DNA of 64,000 bases, from contig NZ_JAATVV010000006.1 in assembly GCF_013184775.1 (NCBI RefSeq), positions 310,001-374,000 on the forward strand. The letters are read 5' to 3'. Of the stretch, positions 1-7,163 are shown in pieces. Origin of the DNA: Martelella sp. HB161492 (GTDB lineage Bacteria; Pseudomonadota; Alphaproteobacteria; Rhizobiales; Rhizobiaceae). The translations under genes and the position numbers were made by a program. How positions within the stretch are numbered: position 1 is the stretch's first letter; every line of letters begins with the position of its first letter. Below the pieces are notes generated by a model. It ran no database searches and was not told the origin of the DNA. It worked only from the letters and a program-made list of their open reading frames with translations.

Positions 1-71
1 GCGACAAAGCCCATCGTGTCGACATAGCCGCCATTGAAGCTCAGCACCGATGCGATCGAAGACCGGGACAT
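1..71 (-). CDS. DUF1275 (YoaK-type) membrane protein, N-terminal fragment
   Basis: Only the first 23 codons of a reverse-strand gene lie in the window; the rest is beyond the left edge. The visible start reads MSRSSIASVLSFNGGYVDTM, and the 'LSFNGGYVDTxGF' pattern is typical of the first membrane segment of the DUF1275/YoaK family, multi-pass membrane proteins of unknown function. A ggag element 7-8 nt before the ATG supports the start. The call rests on one short motif, so the family is likely but not certain. Confidence 0.5.
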   Translation of the reverse strand, partial: MSRSSIASVLSFNGGYVDTMGFV

Positions 72-103
72 GGAATGACTCCATCAGAAGCGGGTAAGGC
101 TGT

Positions 104-147
104 CGGCCCTGCTTCCATGACGGCAATGCCCCGCCATGGAAGCGGCC
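104..147 (-). terminator. hairpin after the hydrolase gene
   Basis: Perfect 9-bp arms gcttccatg (111-119) and catggaagc (135-143), extended by ggcc pairs outside a two-base bulge. It lies just past the stop codon of the reverse-strand hydrolase gene. There is no strong T-run, so its use as an intrinsic terminator is inferred. Confidence 0.35.
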
Positions 148-154
148 TCTACGA

Positions 155-1147
155 TCAATCCTGAATGAAGGTCAGAATGTCAGGATTGAGAACCTCGGCA
201 TGGGTTGTCAGCATGCCGTGCGGGAAGCCCGGATAGATCTTCAGTGTCGAGCCCGGCACCAGCTTTGCCTGGAGCTCGGAGGCATCCTTGTAGGGCACGA
301 TCTGGTCGTCATCGCCCTGCAGGATCAGCGTCGGCACGGTGATGGCCTTCAGATCGGCTGTCTGGTCGGTCTCCGAAAAGGCCTTGATGCCCTCGTAATG
401 GGCCTTGATGCTGCCATTCATGCCCTGACGCCACCAGTTGTTGATCACGCCCGGATAGACCTTCGCATCGGGCCGGTTGAAGCCATAAAACGGGCCGGAA
501 GCGACATCGAGGAAGAATTGCGCCCGGTTCGCCGCAAGCTGCTTGCGGAAATCATCGAAGACTTCGATCGGCGTGCCGCCGGGATTGCTTTCGGTCTTGA
601 CCATGATCGGCGGCACGGCCGCCACCATGACGAGGCCGGCAACGCGGCCCTGCGGCTGGCCGTAGCGGGCCACATAGGCAAGCGCTTCGCCGCCGCCGGT
701 GGAGTGGCCGATGTGAACGGCATTCCTCAGATCGAGCGCTTCCGTGACGGCTGCGGCATCGGCGGCATAATGCGCCATATCGTGTCCGTCACTCACCTGC
801 GCCGAGCGACCGTGGCCGCGACGGTCATGGGCGACAACACGGAAGCCCCTGTTGACGAAGAACATCATCTGCGCATCCCAGTCATCGCTGGAAAGCGGCC
901 AGCCATGGTGGAACATGATCGGCTGGGCATCCTTCGGCCCCCAATCCTTGTAGAAAATCTCGACGCCATCTTTGGTGGTGATAAAGCTCTCGGCCATCTG
1001 GCTCGCTCCTTCGGGTTGGTTCTGCGCTGTTTGGTTCTGAGGCTCCTGCGCCATCGCAAATGTCGGCAAGGCCGCAACGGTGGAGACGGAGGCACTGGCA
1101 ATCAGCACCTGCCGGCGTGAGAGGAAAAACTGCGTTGCATTGTTCAC
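155..1147 (-). CDS. Tat-exported alpha/beta hydrolase, non-heme chloroperoxidase-like
   Basis: 330 aa. The N-terminus has a twin-arginine signal (SRRQVLIASA, residues 10-19) followed by a hydrophobic stretch and an Ala-rich cleavage region near residue 33, so export to the periplasm is predicted. The hydrolase domain starts at about residue 51 (MAESFITTKDG), which is where cytosolic homologues usually begin. Visible family features are HGWPLSSDDW (81-90, oxyanion region), GHSTGGG with nucleophile Ser149, an acidic residue in GDDDQIVP (about Asp280-281) and His310 in FPHGM. This matches cofactor-free haloperoxidases/esterases. The true substrate is unknown; members of this family often have esterase or perhydrolase activity. 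It is divergent from the phosphotransferase gene at 1343. Confidence 0.88.
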   Translation of the reverse strand: MNNATQFFLSRRQVLIASASVSTVAALPTFAMAQEPQNQTAQNQPEGASQMAESFITTKDGVEIFYKDWGPKDAQPIMFHHGWPLSSDDWDAQMMFFVNRGFRVVAHDRRGHGRSAQVSDGHDMAHYAADAAAVTEALDLRNAVHIGHSTGGGEALAYVARYGQPQGRVAGLVMVAAVPPIMVKTESNPGGTPIEVFDDFRKQLAANRAQFFLDVASGPFYGFNRPDAKVYPGVINNWWRQGMNGSIKAHYEGIKAFSETDQTADLKAITVPTLILQGDDDQIVPYKDASELQAKLVPGSTLKIYPGFPHGMLTTHAEVLNPDILTFIQD

Positions 1148-1223
1148 CTGCGTCTCCTTTGAATGGCGGCGAGCCCATCGGCTGGACTGACAGGTGGAAC
1201 GCTAGCCGGGAGCGCGAACTGGC

Positions 1224-1255
1224 GATTGTCAAAAACGCGCGCGGTTTGGACAATC
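1224..1255. promoter_or_regulatory. 32-bp near-perfect palindrome in the divergent promoter region
   Basis: The left arm gattgtcaaaaacgcg (1224-1239) and right arm cgcggtttggacaatc (1240-1255) pair at 14 of 16 positions with no spacer. It lies between the divergent hydrolase and phosphotransferase genes, about 77 bp from the hydrolase start and 88 bp from the other. The size and symmetry suggest an operator for a dimeric regulator. No regulator gene lies next to it. Confidence 0.5.
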
Positions 1256-1342
1256 GTAATGTTTTGTGTTGATCACCGGACGTTCGGGCTGAAGCGCTGA
1301 TCGGGTCATATTGCAGCAATACTGATCTGCTTTAGGATCGGC

Positions 1343-2230
1343 ATGATGCATGAGGATGACCTTGCCGTAACCGACGCGCTGATTCATGACCTGCTTGGCA
1401 GGCACACGCCGCTATGGGCGGGTAGACCGGTGCAGCAGATCAACACAACCGGGACTGACAACGCTCTTTACCGTATCGGCCAAACCCTTGTTCTGCGCAT
1501 TCCGCGCCGGGCGGCGGCCATCCCGCTGATCACCAAGGAACTCGACTGGCTTGCGCATCTCAGCGACCTGCCTCTTGCGACACCGACATTGCGATACCGG
1601 GGGCATGCAGATCTGGGCATGGACTGCCCCTTCGGGATATTCGACTGGATTGACGGCACACCTGCCACGCCTGAAAACATTGCGGATGCCGATGCGGCGG
1701 CGGTGGCGCTGGCCGCTTTTCTGAACTCGCTGCATCAAAAGGCAACCATCGGTGCACCGAGGTCCGGCACAGCCAACATGTCGCGCGGTGTCCCACTGGC
1801 CGAGATGTCCGAGCGCACACTTGCCGCCATCACTATCCTTGCCGATGAAATCGATACAGGCCCGGCGCGGCGTCTCTGGGACACGGCACTGGCGGAAACC
1901 CACCGCGGTCAGCCCGTCTGGCTGCACGGCGATCTGAAGGCCGATAACCTTCTCGCCCTTGATGGCAGGCTTTCCGCCGTGATCGACTGGGGGCTTTCCG
2001 CCGTCGGCGACCCTGCGGCCGACTATGCGGCAGCATGGTTCTGGGTCAGCCCATCAGCCCGGCATCAATTCAGAAACACCCTGGAAGCAGGTGACGGAGA
2101 CTGGTTGCGCGGCAAGGCCTGGGCGCTCTACGGCGCTGTCATCGCCCTGAGTTATTATCGCGGCGGCAGGAACGAACCGCTTTGCCGGCAGTGCAGGCTC
2201 ACCCTGTCGAGACTTGATCTCCTTGTTTAG
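1343..2230 (+). CDS. aminoglycoside phosphotransferase (APH) family kinase
   Basis: 295 aa protein-kinase-like fold. The catalytic loop is HGDLKADNLL (195-204) with catalytic Asp197 and Asn202, and the metal-binding motif is VIDWG (213-217, Asp215), followed by the DPAADYA segment usual in the APH/MPH family. The first 60 residues hold the nucleotide-binding beta sheet (ALYRIGQTLVLRIPRR). Members phosphorylate aminoglycosides, macrolides, homoserine or other small alcohols; the sequence does not tell which. A second ATG lies at 1346. It is a single gene, divergent from the hydrolase and followed by two inverted repeats. Confidence 0.82.
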   Translation: MMHEDDLAVTDALIHDLLGRHTPLWAGRPVQQINTTGTDNALYRIGQTLVLRIPRRAAAIPLITKELDWLAHLSDLPLATPTLRYRGHADLGMDCPFGIFDWIDGTPATPENIADADAAAVALAAFLNSLHQKATIGAPRSGTANMSRGVPLAEMSERTLAAITILADEIDTGPARRLWDTALAETHRGQPVWLHGDLKADNLLALDGRLSAVIDWGLSAVGDPAADYAAAWFWVSPSARHQFRNTLEAGDGDWLRGKAWALYGAVIALSYYRGGRNEPLCRQCRLTLSRLDLLV

Positions 2231-2394
2231 CGCCGGGCAGCCTGAAACTCGCTCAGGCCCCGAACCGCCTTCGGCCCAAACCCATGTCCAGCGTGCCTAA
2301 ACCCACGTATAGGGCGCATCTTGCAGGAAAAGCTGTAGCCTTGTCGCTGTTGCCCCGATCGTGCCGCCGACGGGGTGATCGCGGGAAACGTTAC

Positions 2395-2426
2395 CCTGAT
2401 CCGGGTTCCCCTCCCTCCGGATCAGG
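2395..2426. terminator. inverted repeat downstream of the phosphotransferase gene
   Basis: Perfect 10-bp arms cctgatccgg (2395-2404) and ccggatcagg (2417-2426) around a 12-nt loop. It lies in the 377-bp gap between the phosphotransferase and the histidine kinase genes. There is no T-run, so it may be a terminator hairpin or a repeat element. Confidence 0.35.
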
Positions 2427-2445
2427 ACGGATCCGCAATTTGCGC

Positions 2446-2483
2446 GAAGGCCGCCTTTCTTCCCCCTAGGAAAGGCGGCCTTC
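2446..2483. terminator. strong 14-bp stem-loop, probable terminator
   Basis: Perfect 14-bp arms gaaggccgcctttc (2446-2459) and gaaaggcggccttc (2470-2483) with a 10-nt loop. It is placed between the phosphotransferase gene and the two-component operon. Its strength and position suggest it ends transcription from the left before the signalling operon. Confidence 0.55.
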
Positions 2484-2538
2484 CTGCACAAGCCTCAAGC
2501 GGTGGCGTGAAGCCCTCAACGCAGCGTGACGCATTTGA

Positions 2539-2556
2539 CTAGACCTTTGTATAGGT
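2539..2556 (+). promoter_or_regulatory. copy A of the CTAnAyCyTyGTATAGnT motif, upstream of the kinase operon
   Basis: The sequence ctagacctttgtataggt ends 51 bp before the preferred ATG at 2608. It matches all 13 fixed positions of a motif also found before the monooxygenase operon (10982-10999, reverse) and the YdeP-type gene (14082-14099, reverse). The role as a FixJ-type regulator site is inferred from its position and recurrence. Confidence 0.45.
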
Positions 2557-2607
2557 CCGCCGGGCTGCCGTAACCGATAGGCTTGAAAGGGAAAGGCAAG
2601 ACCATTG

Positions 2608-4191
2608 ATGATGCAGGGATTGGAGTGGACATTGGCACAGCAACAGGCAGGCCGCCACGAACGCCTGTTTGCCACCTCAACGGTGCTGGTTGCAGCGGTG
2701 ATCTTTACCGTCGACACCTTCACCGATATCGAGGGCGCGATCGCCGTTCTCTATGCCATTGCGCTTCTGCTCGCCTCCCAGGCCGTCAGCCGCACCGGCC
2801 TCATCCGTTTCTCCGTCATCTTTCTGGTTCTTGCGCTCGTTTCCTTCTTTCTCACCCATGCCAGCGATCCGACCTTTCAGACCTTTCTGCGCCTCGGCGT
2901 CGCGCTGGTGGCCCTCGGGCTGACGACCACGCTGCTGCTGCGCAATGACCGCGCCAGATTCGCGCTGCTCGAGACGAATGCCGCCCTCAGACTGAGCGAG
3001 GGGCGCTATCGTTCCATCTTCGAACGCACCCGCGTGGCGCTGTGGGAGCGCGACTATTCGAAACTCCGCACCTATCTGATGGACCTGAAAGCCAGAGGCT
3101 TCGGCGATGTCCGCACCGTTGCCAGACAGGATCCCCAATTCATCAATCGCTGCATCGGCATGATCGAGATCGTCGCCGCCAATGATGCGGCAATCGACCT
3201 TCTCGGCTCATCGGCAACCAGTGCCTCCGACGCCACCATGCACGACTTTATTCCGCTCAACAGCGAAACCTTCGTATCGCTGCTGCAGGCGATCATGAAT
3301 GGCGCCAGCTATTTCGAGGACAATGCAGAGGTCCTGAATGATGTCGGCGAGCCGAAGATCGTTCTTCTGAGCATCAGCTTTCCCGAAGAACAGGTCGCTT
3401 ATGACCGGGTAGTGGTCAGCATGGTCGACATCACCCAGCGCGAACAGGCCAGACACGCGCTGGCCAAGGCCCAGGAAGAACTGGCCCGTGCCTCGCGCGC
3501 GGCGACGGTCGGCGCGCTCTCCGCCTCGCTTGCCCATGAACTCAACCAGCCGCTCGGCGCCATTGCCGTCAACGCCCAGACGCTGCTGCGCTGGCTCGAT
3601 CGCGACCCACCGGACATGGAGGCTGCCAGGCGTTCCGCCGAGCGGATTGCACGGGACAGCCAGCGCACAAGCGATATTCTCAGGAACACGCGGTCGATGC
3701 TGTTTTCGCAACCCGGCGAAACCCAGGCCCTCGACCTGATCCGGCTCGTCGATGATACGCTGACATTGATGAAATATGATCTTCAGCGTGAAGCGATCAC
3801 GGTGGAATTCACGCATGATGCCGCCGTGCCGGTCATAAGCAGCGGCCGCCTCGAACTCCAGCAGGTGCTGATCAATCTCATTTCCAATGCCATTCAGGCC
3901 ATAAAGGCTACATCACCGGATCGCCGGGCTCTGGCGATATCGCTGCATGCGGATGCCGAGCGCGACACCATCTCGATAACGCTGCACGACACGGGACAAG
4001 GATTGAGCCCGGAAGCAATGCAGAAGCTGTTTACGCCTTTCTTCACGACCAGACTGGATGGCATGGGGATAGGTCTTTCGATCTGCCGGAATACGATCGA
4101 AGCAAGGGGGGGCACCATCACCGGACGGAACCATCCGGACGGCGGCGCTCTGTTCGAAATCACGTTGCCGAAGGAGACAGCCAGTGCGTGA
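2608..4191 (+). CDS. membrane sensor histidine kinase with PAS-like domain
   Basis: About 527 aa. Four hydrophobic segments between residues 22 and 112 form a membrane anchor with almost no periplasmic loop. A PAS-like region follows (about 130-280), then a HisKA domain with phospho-acceptor His311 in SLAHELNQPLGAI and an HATPase domain (N box around NLISNAI, DTGQG 462-466, GMGIGLSI 487-494; numbering from the TTG at 2605). HELNQPL is typical of FixL-like kinases. Start codons TTG 2605, ATG 2608 and ATG 2611 are all possible behind the purine-rich stretch at 2586-2597. The 3' end overlaps the regulator gene by 8 nt, so the two form an operon. The signal is unknown; no haem- or flavin-binding motif was recognised. 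Confidence 0.9.
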   Translation: MMQGLEWTLAQQQAGRHERLFATSTVLVAAVIFTVDTFTDIEGAIAVLYAIALLLASQAVSRTGLIRFSVIFLVLALVSFFLTHASDPTFQTFLRLGVALVALGLTTTLLLRNDRARFALLETNAALRLSEGRYRSIFERTRVALWERDYSKLRTYLMDLKARGFGDVRTVARQDPQFINRCIGMIEIVAANDAAIDLLGSSATSASDATMHDFIPLNSETFVSLLQAIMNGASYFEDNAEVLNDVGEPKIVLLSISFPEEQVAYDRVVVSMVDITQREQARHALAKAQEELARASRAATVGALSASLAHELNQPLGAIAVNAQTLLRWLDRDPPDMEAARRSAERIARDSQRTSDILRNTRSMLFSQPGETQALDLIRLVDDTLTLMKYDLQREAITVEFTHDAAVPVISSGRLELQQVLINLISNAIQAIKATSPDRRALAISLHADAERDTISITLHDTGQGLSPEAMQKLFTPFFTTRLDGMGIGLSICRNTIEARGGTITGRNHPDGGALFEITLPKETASA

Positions 4192-4864
4192 ACGAAAGAA
4201 TGCGCAGCCAAAAGCCGGGGGGCCCGTCGTCTATATTGTCGATGATGACCTCTCCATGCGGGAATCACTGGTCGACCTGTTCCAGTCCGTCCAGATTGCC
4301 GCGCAGGCCTTTGCCAGTCCGGATGCCTTTCTCGCCGAGGCAGATCTGTCACAACCGGGTTGCATCGTTCTTGATGTCAGGCTTCCCGGCGTCAGCGGTC
4401 TCGACTTCCAGTCGCAGTTGGCGCAGGAGGGCAGCACTCATCCGATCATTTTCATGACGGGCTATGGCGATATTTCCATGAGTGTGCAGGCGATGAAGGC
4501 CGGCGCGGTCGACTTTCTGGCAAAACCGTTCCGTGATCAGGATATTCTTGATGCTGTCCTGGCCGCGGTGGAACGCGATGCCGCCAGCCGCCGCGAACGG
4601 GACCGCCATCAGGAGGTCAACAGCCGCTTCGAAACGCTGACACCACGCGAACGCGAGGTCATGGAACGGGTCGTACAGGGCCTGATGAACAAGCAGATCG
4701 CCTTCGAGCTTGGAATCAGCGAGATCACGGTCAAGCTGCACCGCGGTAATGTCATGCGGAAAATGCAGGTCAAATCCGTCGCCGAGCTGGTCCGCAACGC
4801 CGAACAGGCAAGTCACGGTCTTGCTCCGCCAACGTCAAAACCATCAGTAATACGCGCCGTCTGA
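4184..4864 (+). CDS. FixJ-type response regulator, receiver plus LuxR-type HTH
   Basis: 226 aa, GTG start overlapping the kinase stop. Receiver domain residues 14-130 with acidic pocket Asp20-22, phospho-acceptor Asp64 (VLDVRLPG) and Lys114. LuxR/FixJ HTH at about 150-205 (LTPREREVMERVVQGLMNKQ, then the ISEITVKLHRGNVMRKM recognition region). It is the cognate partner of the upstream kinase by operon position. The HTH is nearly the same as that of the orphan regulator at 11041-11682, so the two probably bind related DNA sites. Confidence 0.92.
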   Translation: MRERKNAQPKAGGPVVYIVDDDLSMRESLVDLFQSVQIAAQAFASPDAFLAEADLSQPGCIVLDVRLPGVSGLDFQSQLAQEGSTHPIIFMTGYGDISMSVQAMKAGAVDFLAKPFRDQDILDAVLAAVERDAASRRERDRHQEVNSRFETLTPREREVMERVVQGLMNKQIAFELGISEITVKLHRGNVMRKMQVKSVAELVRNAEQASHGLAPPTSKPSVIRAV

Positions 4865-4897
4865 CCTCGGCGCGCACGGCATGAAAGTCGCACTATC

Positions 4898-5266
4898 TTG
4901 ACCCAGTCTGCGCTAATCGCAATCGTCGATGATGATCTGGCCATCCGGGAAGCTCTCGATGACCTGGTGAAATCGCTTGGCTATGAAAGCTGCCTCTTCG
5001 CATCGGCAGAAGCCTTTCTCGGCTTCCAGCCACGCGCGTCGGTCGATTGCATGGTGGTTGACGTCAAGATGCCCGGTCTGAGCGGGCTGGAACTGCAAAG
5101 CCGGCTCAATCAGGAGCGCGATCGTCCACCGATGATCTTCATGACCTCCTACCACGACGAACGTACGCGAACCGCTGCACTCGAGGGCGGCGCGATCGCC
5201 TTTCTGGGCAAGCCTGTCGATCTGACCGTTCTGATCAGCTTCATCGAAAAGGCCATCGAGGCCTAG
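4898..5266 (+). CDS. single-domain response regulator (receiver only)
   Basis: 122 aa with a TTG start. The whole protein is a receiver domain: acidic triad Asp11-13, phospho-acceptor Asp55 (VVDVKMPG), and Lys105 in FLGKPVD. There is no output domain. It lies 33 nt after the FixJ-type regulator and is probably co-transcribed. Such proteins can act as phosphate sinks, as relays between a kinase and another regulator, or through protein binding. Here it may tune the kinase at 2608-4191. The T of the usual T/S switch region appears as FMTSYHD. Confidence 0.85.
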   Translation: MTQSALIAIVDDDLAIREALDDLVKSLGYESCLFASAEAFLGFQPRASVDCMVVDVKMPGLSGLELQSRLNQERDRPPMIFMTSYHDERTRTAALEGGAIAFLGKPVDLTVLISFIEKAIEA

Positions 5267-5567
5267 CGCACAGCTGACAGGATTTTCGCCCGTGAGCCGC
5301 CAATGGGCGCGATCGCGGCTGCAGGCGCGTGCGCCTTCATCCCCCTTTTTCGATGTCTTCCCGGCGGCGGCTTTCACCTCAGCGCATCACAAACCAAAGC
5401 ATAGGTCTGGCTGCTTCAGGTATGATTGAGGCAGCTCCTTTCCGGTGCCAATCTCAACACAGCCCGAACAACAGAGCGGGCGCCACCAATCAAAGGCAAG
5501 CAAGATGAGATGTCGCCAGAACCGGCCGGCGTCCCGCTTCTGCCATCCCCAGGGAAAGGACAAGACC
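5267..5567. other. 301-bp gap with a weak copy of the regulatory motif
   Basis: No gene was recognised here. At 5389-5406 (acaaaccaaagcataggt) 9 of the 13 fixed positions of the motif seen at 2539 are kept, in the forward direction towards the gene at 5568. This is much weaker than the three main copies and may be chance. Confidence 0.3.
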
Positions 5568-6119
5568 ATGAAAGCTCTCACCGACAAGCAGCTGTCGTTT
5601 TCGGCCTATTCGCACGACCTCGACATTCCCCTCGATCAGATCGATATCGCAGACTGGCTCTTCAACCTGCCGGAAGCGGAATATCAGCGCTGCTGCCCGC
5701 CCGATCACATTTCCTGCGGCGCAACCTTCACCGATGACGGCCGGCGGATGTCGATCAATGTCGAGAAAATCGGAACCGGACTGGTGATCCAGCATTATGT
5801 TGCCGAAGAGGCCACACCCTCCTATTGCCGGATGAATTCCATCTCCGACGTGTTCACCCCCACCGGCGAACGCACGCAGGTCAATGTGATCTGGGAACTG
5901 ATCGCCGAGGCCATTGACGGCAACCGCACGCGCTACACCAATCGCGTCACAAGCCACCCGACCGATGTTTTCATGACCTTCATCGAAGCCCATGGCCAGA
6001 CCTTCGAAGAGGCATCCGCCGCCCGTCAGGCCGCCAGCGGTGACCATAACCACCGCGAAACACCGCTCTTTGCCGAAAGCATCGCCCGCAAGGCCCGGGC
6101 AAAGGCATCGGCAAAGTGA
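5568..6119 (+). CDS. conserved hypothetical protein
   Basis: 183 aa. The ATG at 5568 has a clear Shine-Dalgarno (agggaaagga, 5551-5560), so the longer open frame from 5445 is not used. No signal peptide, membrane segment or known motif was recognised. The first half is mixed hydrophobic/acidic with a Cys-Cys pair (QRCCPPDHISCG); the last 25 residues are Ala/Lys-rich and probably disordered. The stop overlaps the GTG of the next gene (GTGA), so translation of the two is coupled. A function linked to the reductase at 6116 is inferred only from the operon. Confidence 0.7.
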   Translation: MKALTDKQLSFSAYSHDLDIPLDQIDIADWLFNLPEAEYQRCCPPDHISCGATFTDDGRRMSINVEKIGTGLVIQHYVAEEATPSYCRMNSISDVFTPTGERTQVNVIWELIAEAIDGNRTRYTNRVTSHPTDVFMTFIEAHGQTFEEASAARQAASGDHNHRETPLFAESIARKARAKASAK

Positions 6120-7117
6120 AGGCGATCACGTTCGATCAGTTTGGCGGGGCGGATGTGCTCCGCCTTGCTGACGTCCCCGAACCGGAAATCCGTCCGGATG
6201 ACCTGCTGGTGAAGGTGAAAGCGCTTGGCGTCAACCGGGCCGATCTGCTTCAGCGTCAGGGCTATTACGGCGGACAGACCTATGGCGAAAGCCCGCTGAT
6301 GGGGCTGGAAGTTGCAGGAGAGGTTTTGATGACCGGAAATAGCGTGACGGATATGATGCCGGGTGCCCGGATCATGGCGATCGTCGGCGGCGGTGCCTAT
6401 GCCCAGTATGCGCGGGTCGATCGTGGCATGGCGGTCGCGATCCCTGACGGTTTCGGCTTCATCGAAGCCGCAGCGGTGATGGAATCCTTTGTCACCGCCT
6501 GGGAGGCGCTTGTCCATCTGGGCGAACTTAGCCCCGGCTGTTCGGTCCTCATTCATGCCGCCGCCGGCGGTATCGGCTCGGCCGCCGTCCAGATCGCCCA
6601 CGCGCTCGGCACGCGGGTGTTCGCCACGGCATCACAGGACCGGCGACAGCAGGTGATGGCACTTGGCGCCGAGGCGGTCTTCGATTACCGGACCGAGGAT
6701 TTCGAGGCAGGCCTTCACGCGCTGACGGGTGGTCTGGGCGTCGATGTGATCGTCGATTTCGTCGGTGGCGGCTATCTCAGCCGCAATCTTCGCAGTCTTC
6801 GCCCCGGCGGACGGCTGGTCCAGGTCGGGCTGCTCAGTGGTGAGGACACGGCCGAAATTCCGCTGGCCCTACTGCTCCACAACCACCTGCGCATCATCGG
6901 CACGGTGATGAAATCAAGAAGCATGGAGGAGAAGCGCGCAATGGTGCGCCGCTTTGCCGAAAACGGCCTGCCGATGTTTGCCGATGGGCGTCTCAAACCC
7001 GTCATCTGGCAGAGCTTCCCGCTCGATCAGGCCGCCAGAGCCCATCAGGCGATGGAGGCCGGACACGGTTTCGGCAAGATCGTCCTGACGATCGACCATG
7101 AGGCCTGCGGCCCCTGA
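6116..7117 (+). CDS. NAD(P)H quinone oxidoreductase, zinc-type alcohol dehydrogenase superfamily
   Basis: 333 aa, GTG start inside the stop of the preceding gene. It is a medium-chain dehydrogenase/reductase of the quinone reductase/PIG3 type: GroES-like N-terminus with VNRADLLQRQGYY, then a Rossmann NAD(P)H site (LIHAAAGGIGSAAVQ, about 144-158). The zinc-ligand cysteines of true alcohol dehydrogenases are absent, as expected for this subgroup. It likely reduces quinones or reactive enones/electrophiles in the cytoplasm. This fits the other redox genes of the region. Confidence 0.85.
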   Translation: MKAITFDQFGGADVLRLADVPEPEIRPDDLLVKVKALGVNRADLLQRQGYYGGQTYGESPLMGLEVAGEVLMTGNSVTDMMPGARIMAIVGGGAYAQYARVDRGMAVAIPDGFGFIEAAAVMESFVTAWEALVHLGELSPGCSVLIHAAAGGIGSAAVQIAHALGTRVFATASQDRRQQVMALGAEAVFDYRTEDFEAGLHALTGGLGVDVIVDFVGGGYLSRNLRSLRPGGRLVQVGLLSGEDTAEIPLALLLHNHLRIIGTVMKSRSMEEKRAMVRRFAENGLPMFADGRLKPVIWQSFPLDQAARAHQAMEAGHGFGKIVLTIDHEACGP

Positions 7118-7163
7118 AAGGCCGCCCGCCCCTTCCTCACCCGTCGACAGCGAGGCCCGTTCC

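Noticed and set aside
5445-5567. Upstream extension of the 183-aa hypothetical gene
   Set aside because: The Shine-Dalgarno before 5568 and the low-complexity character of the extension favour the later start.
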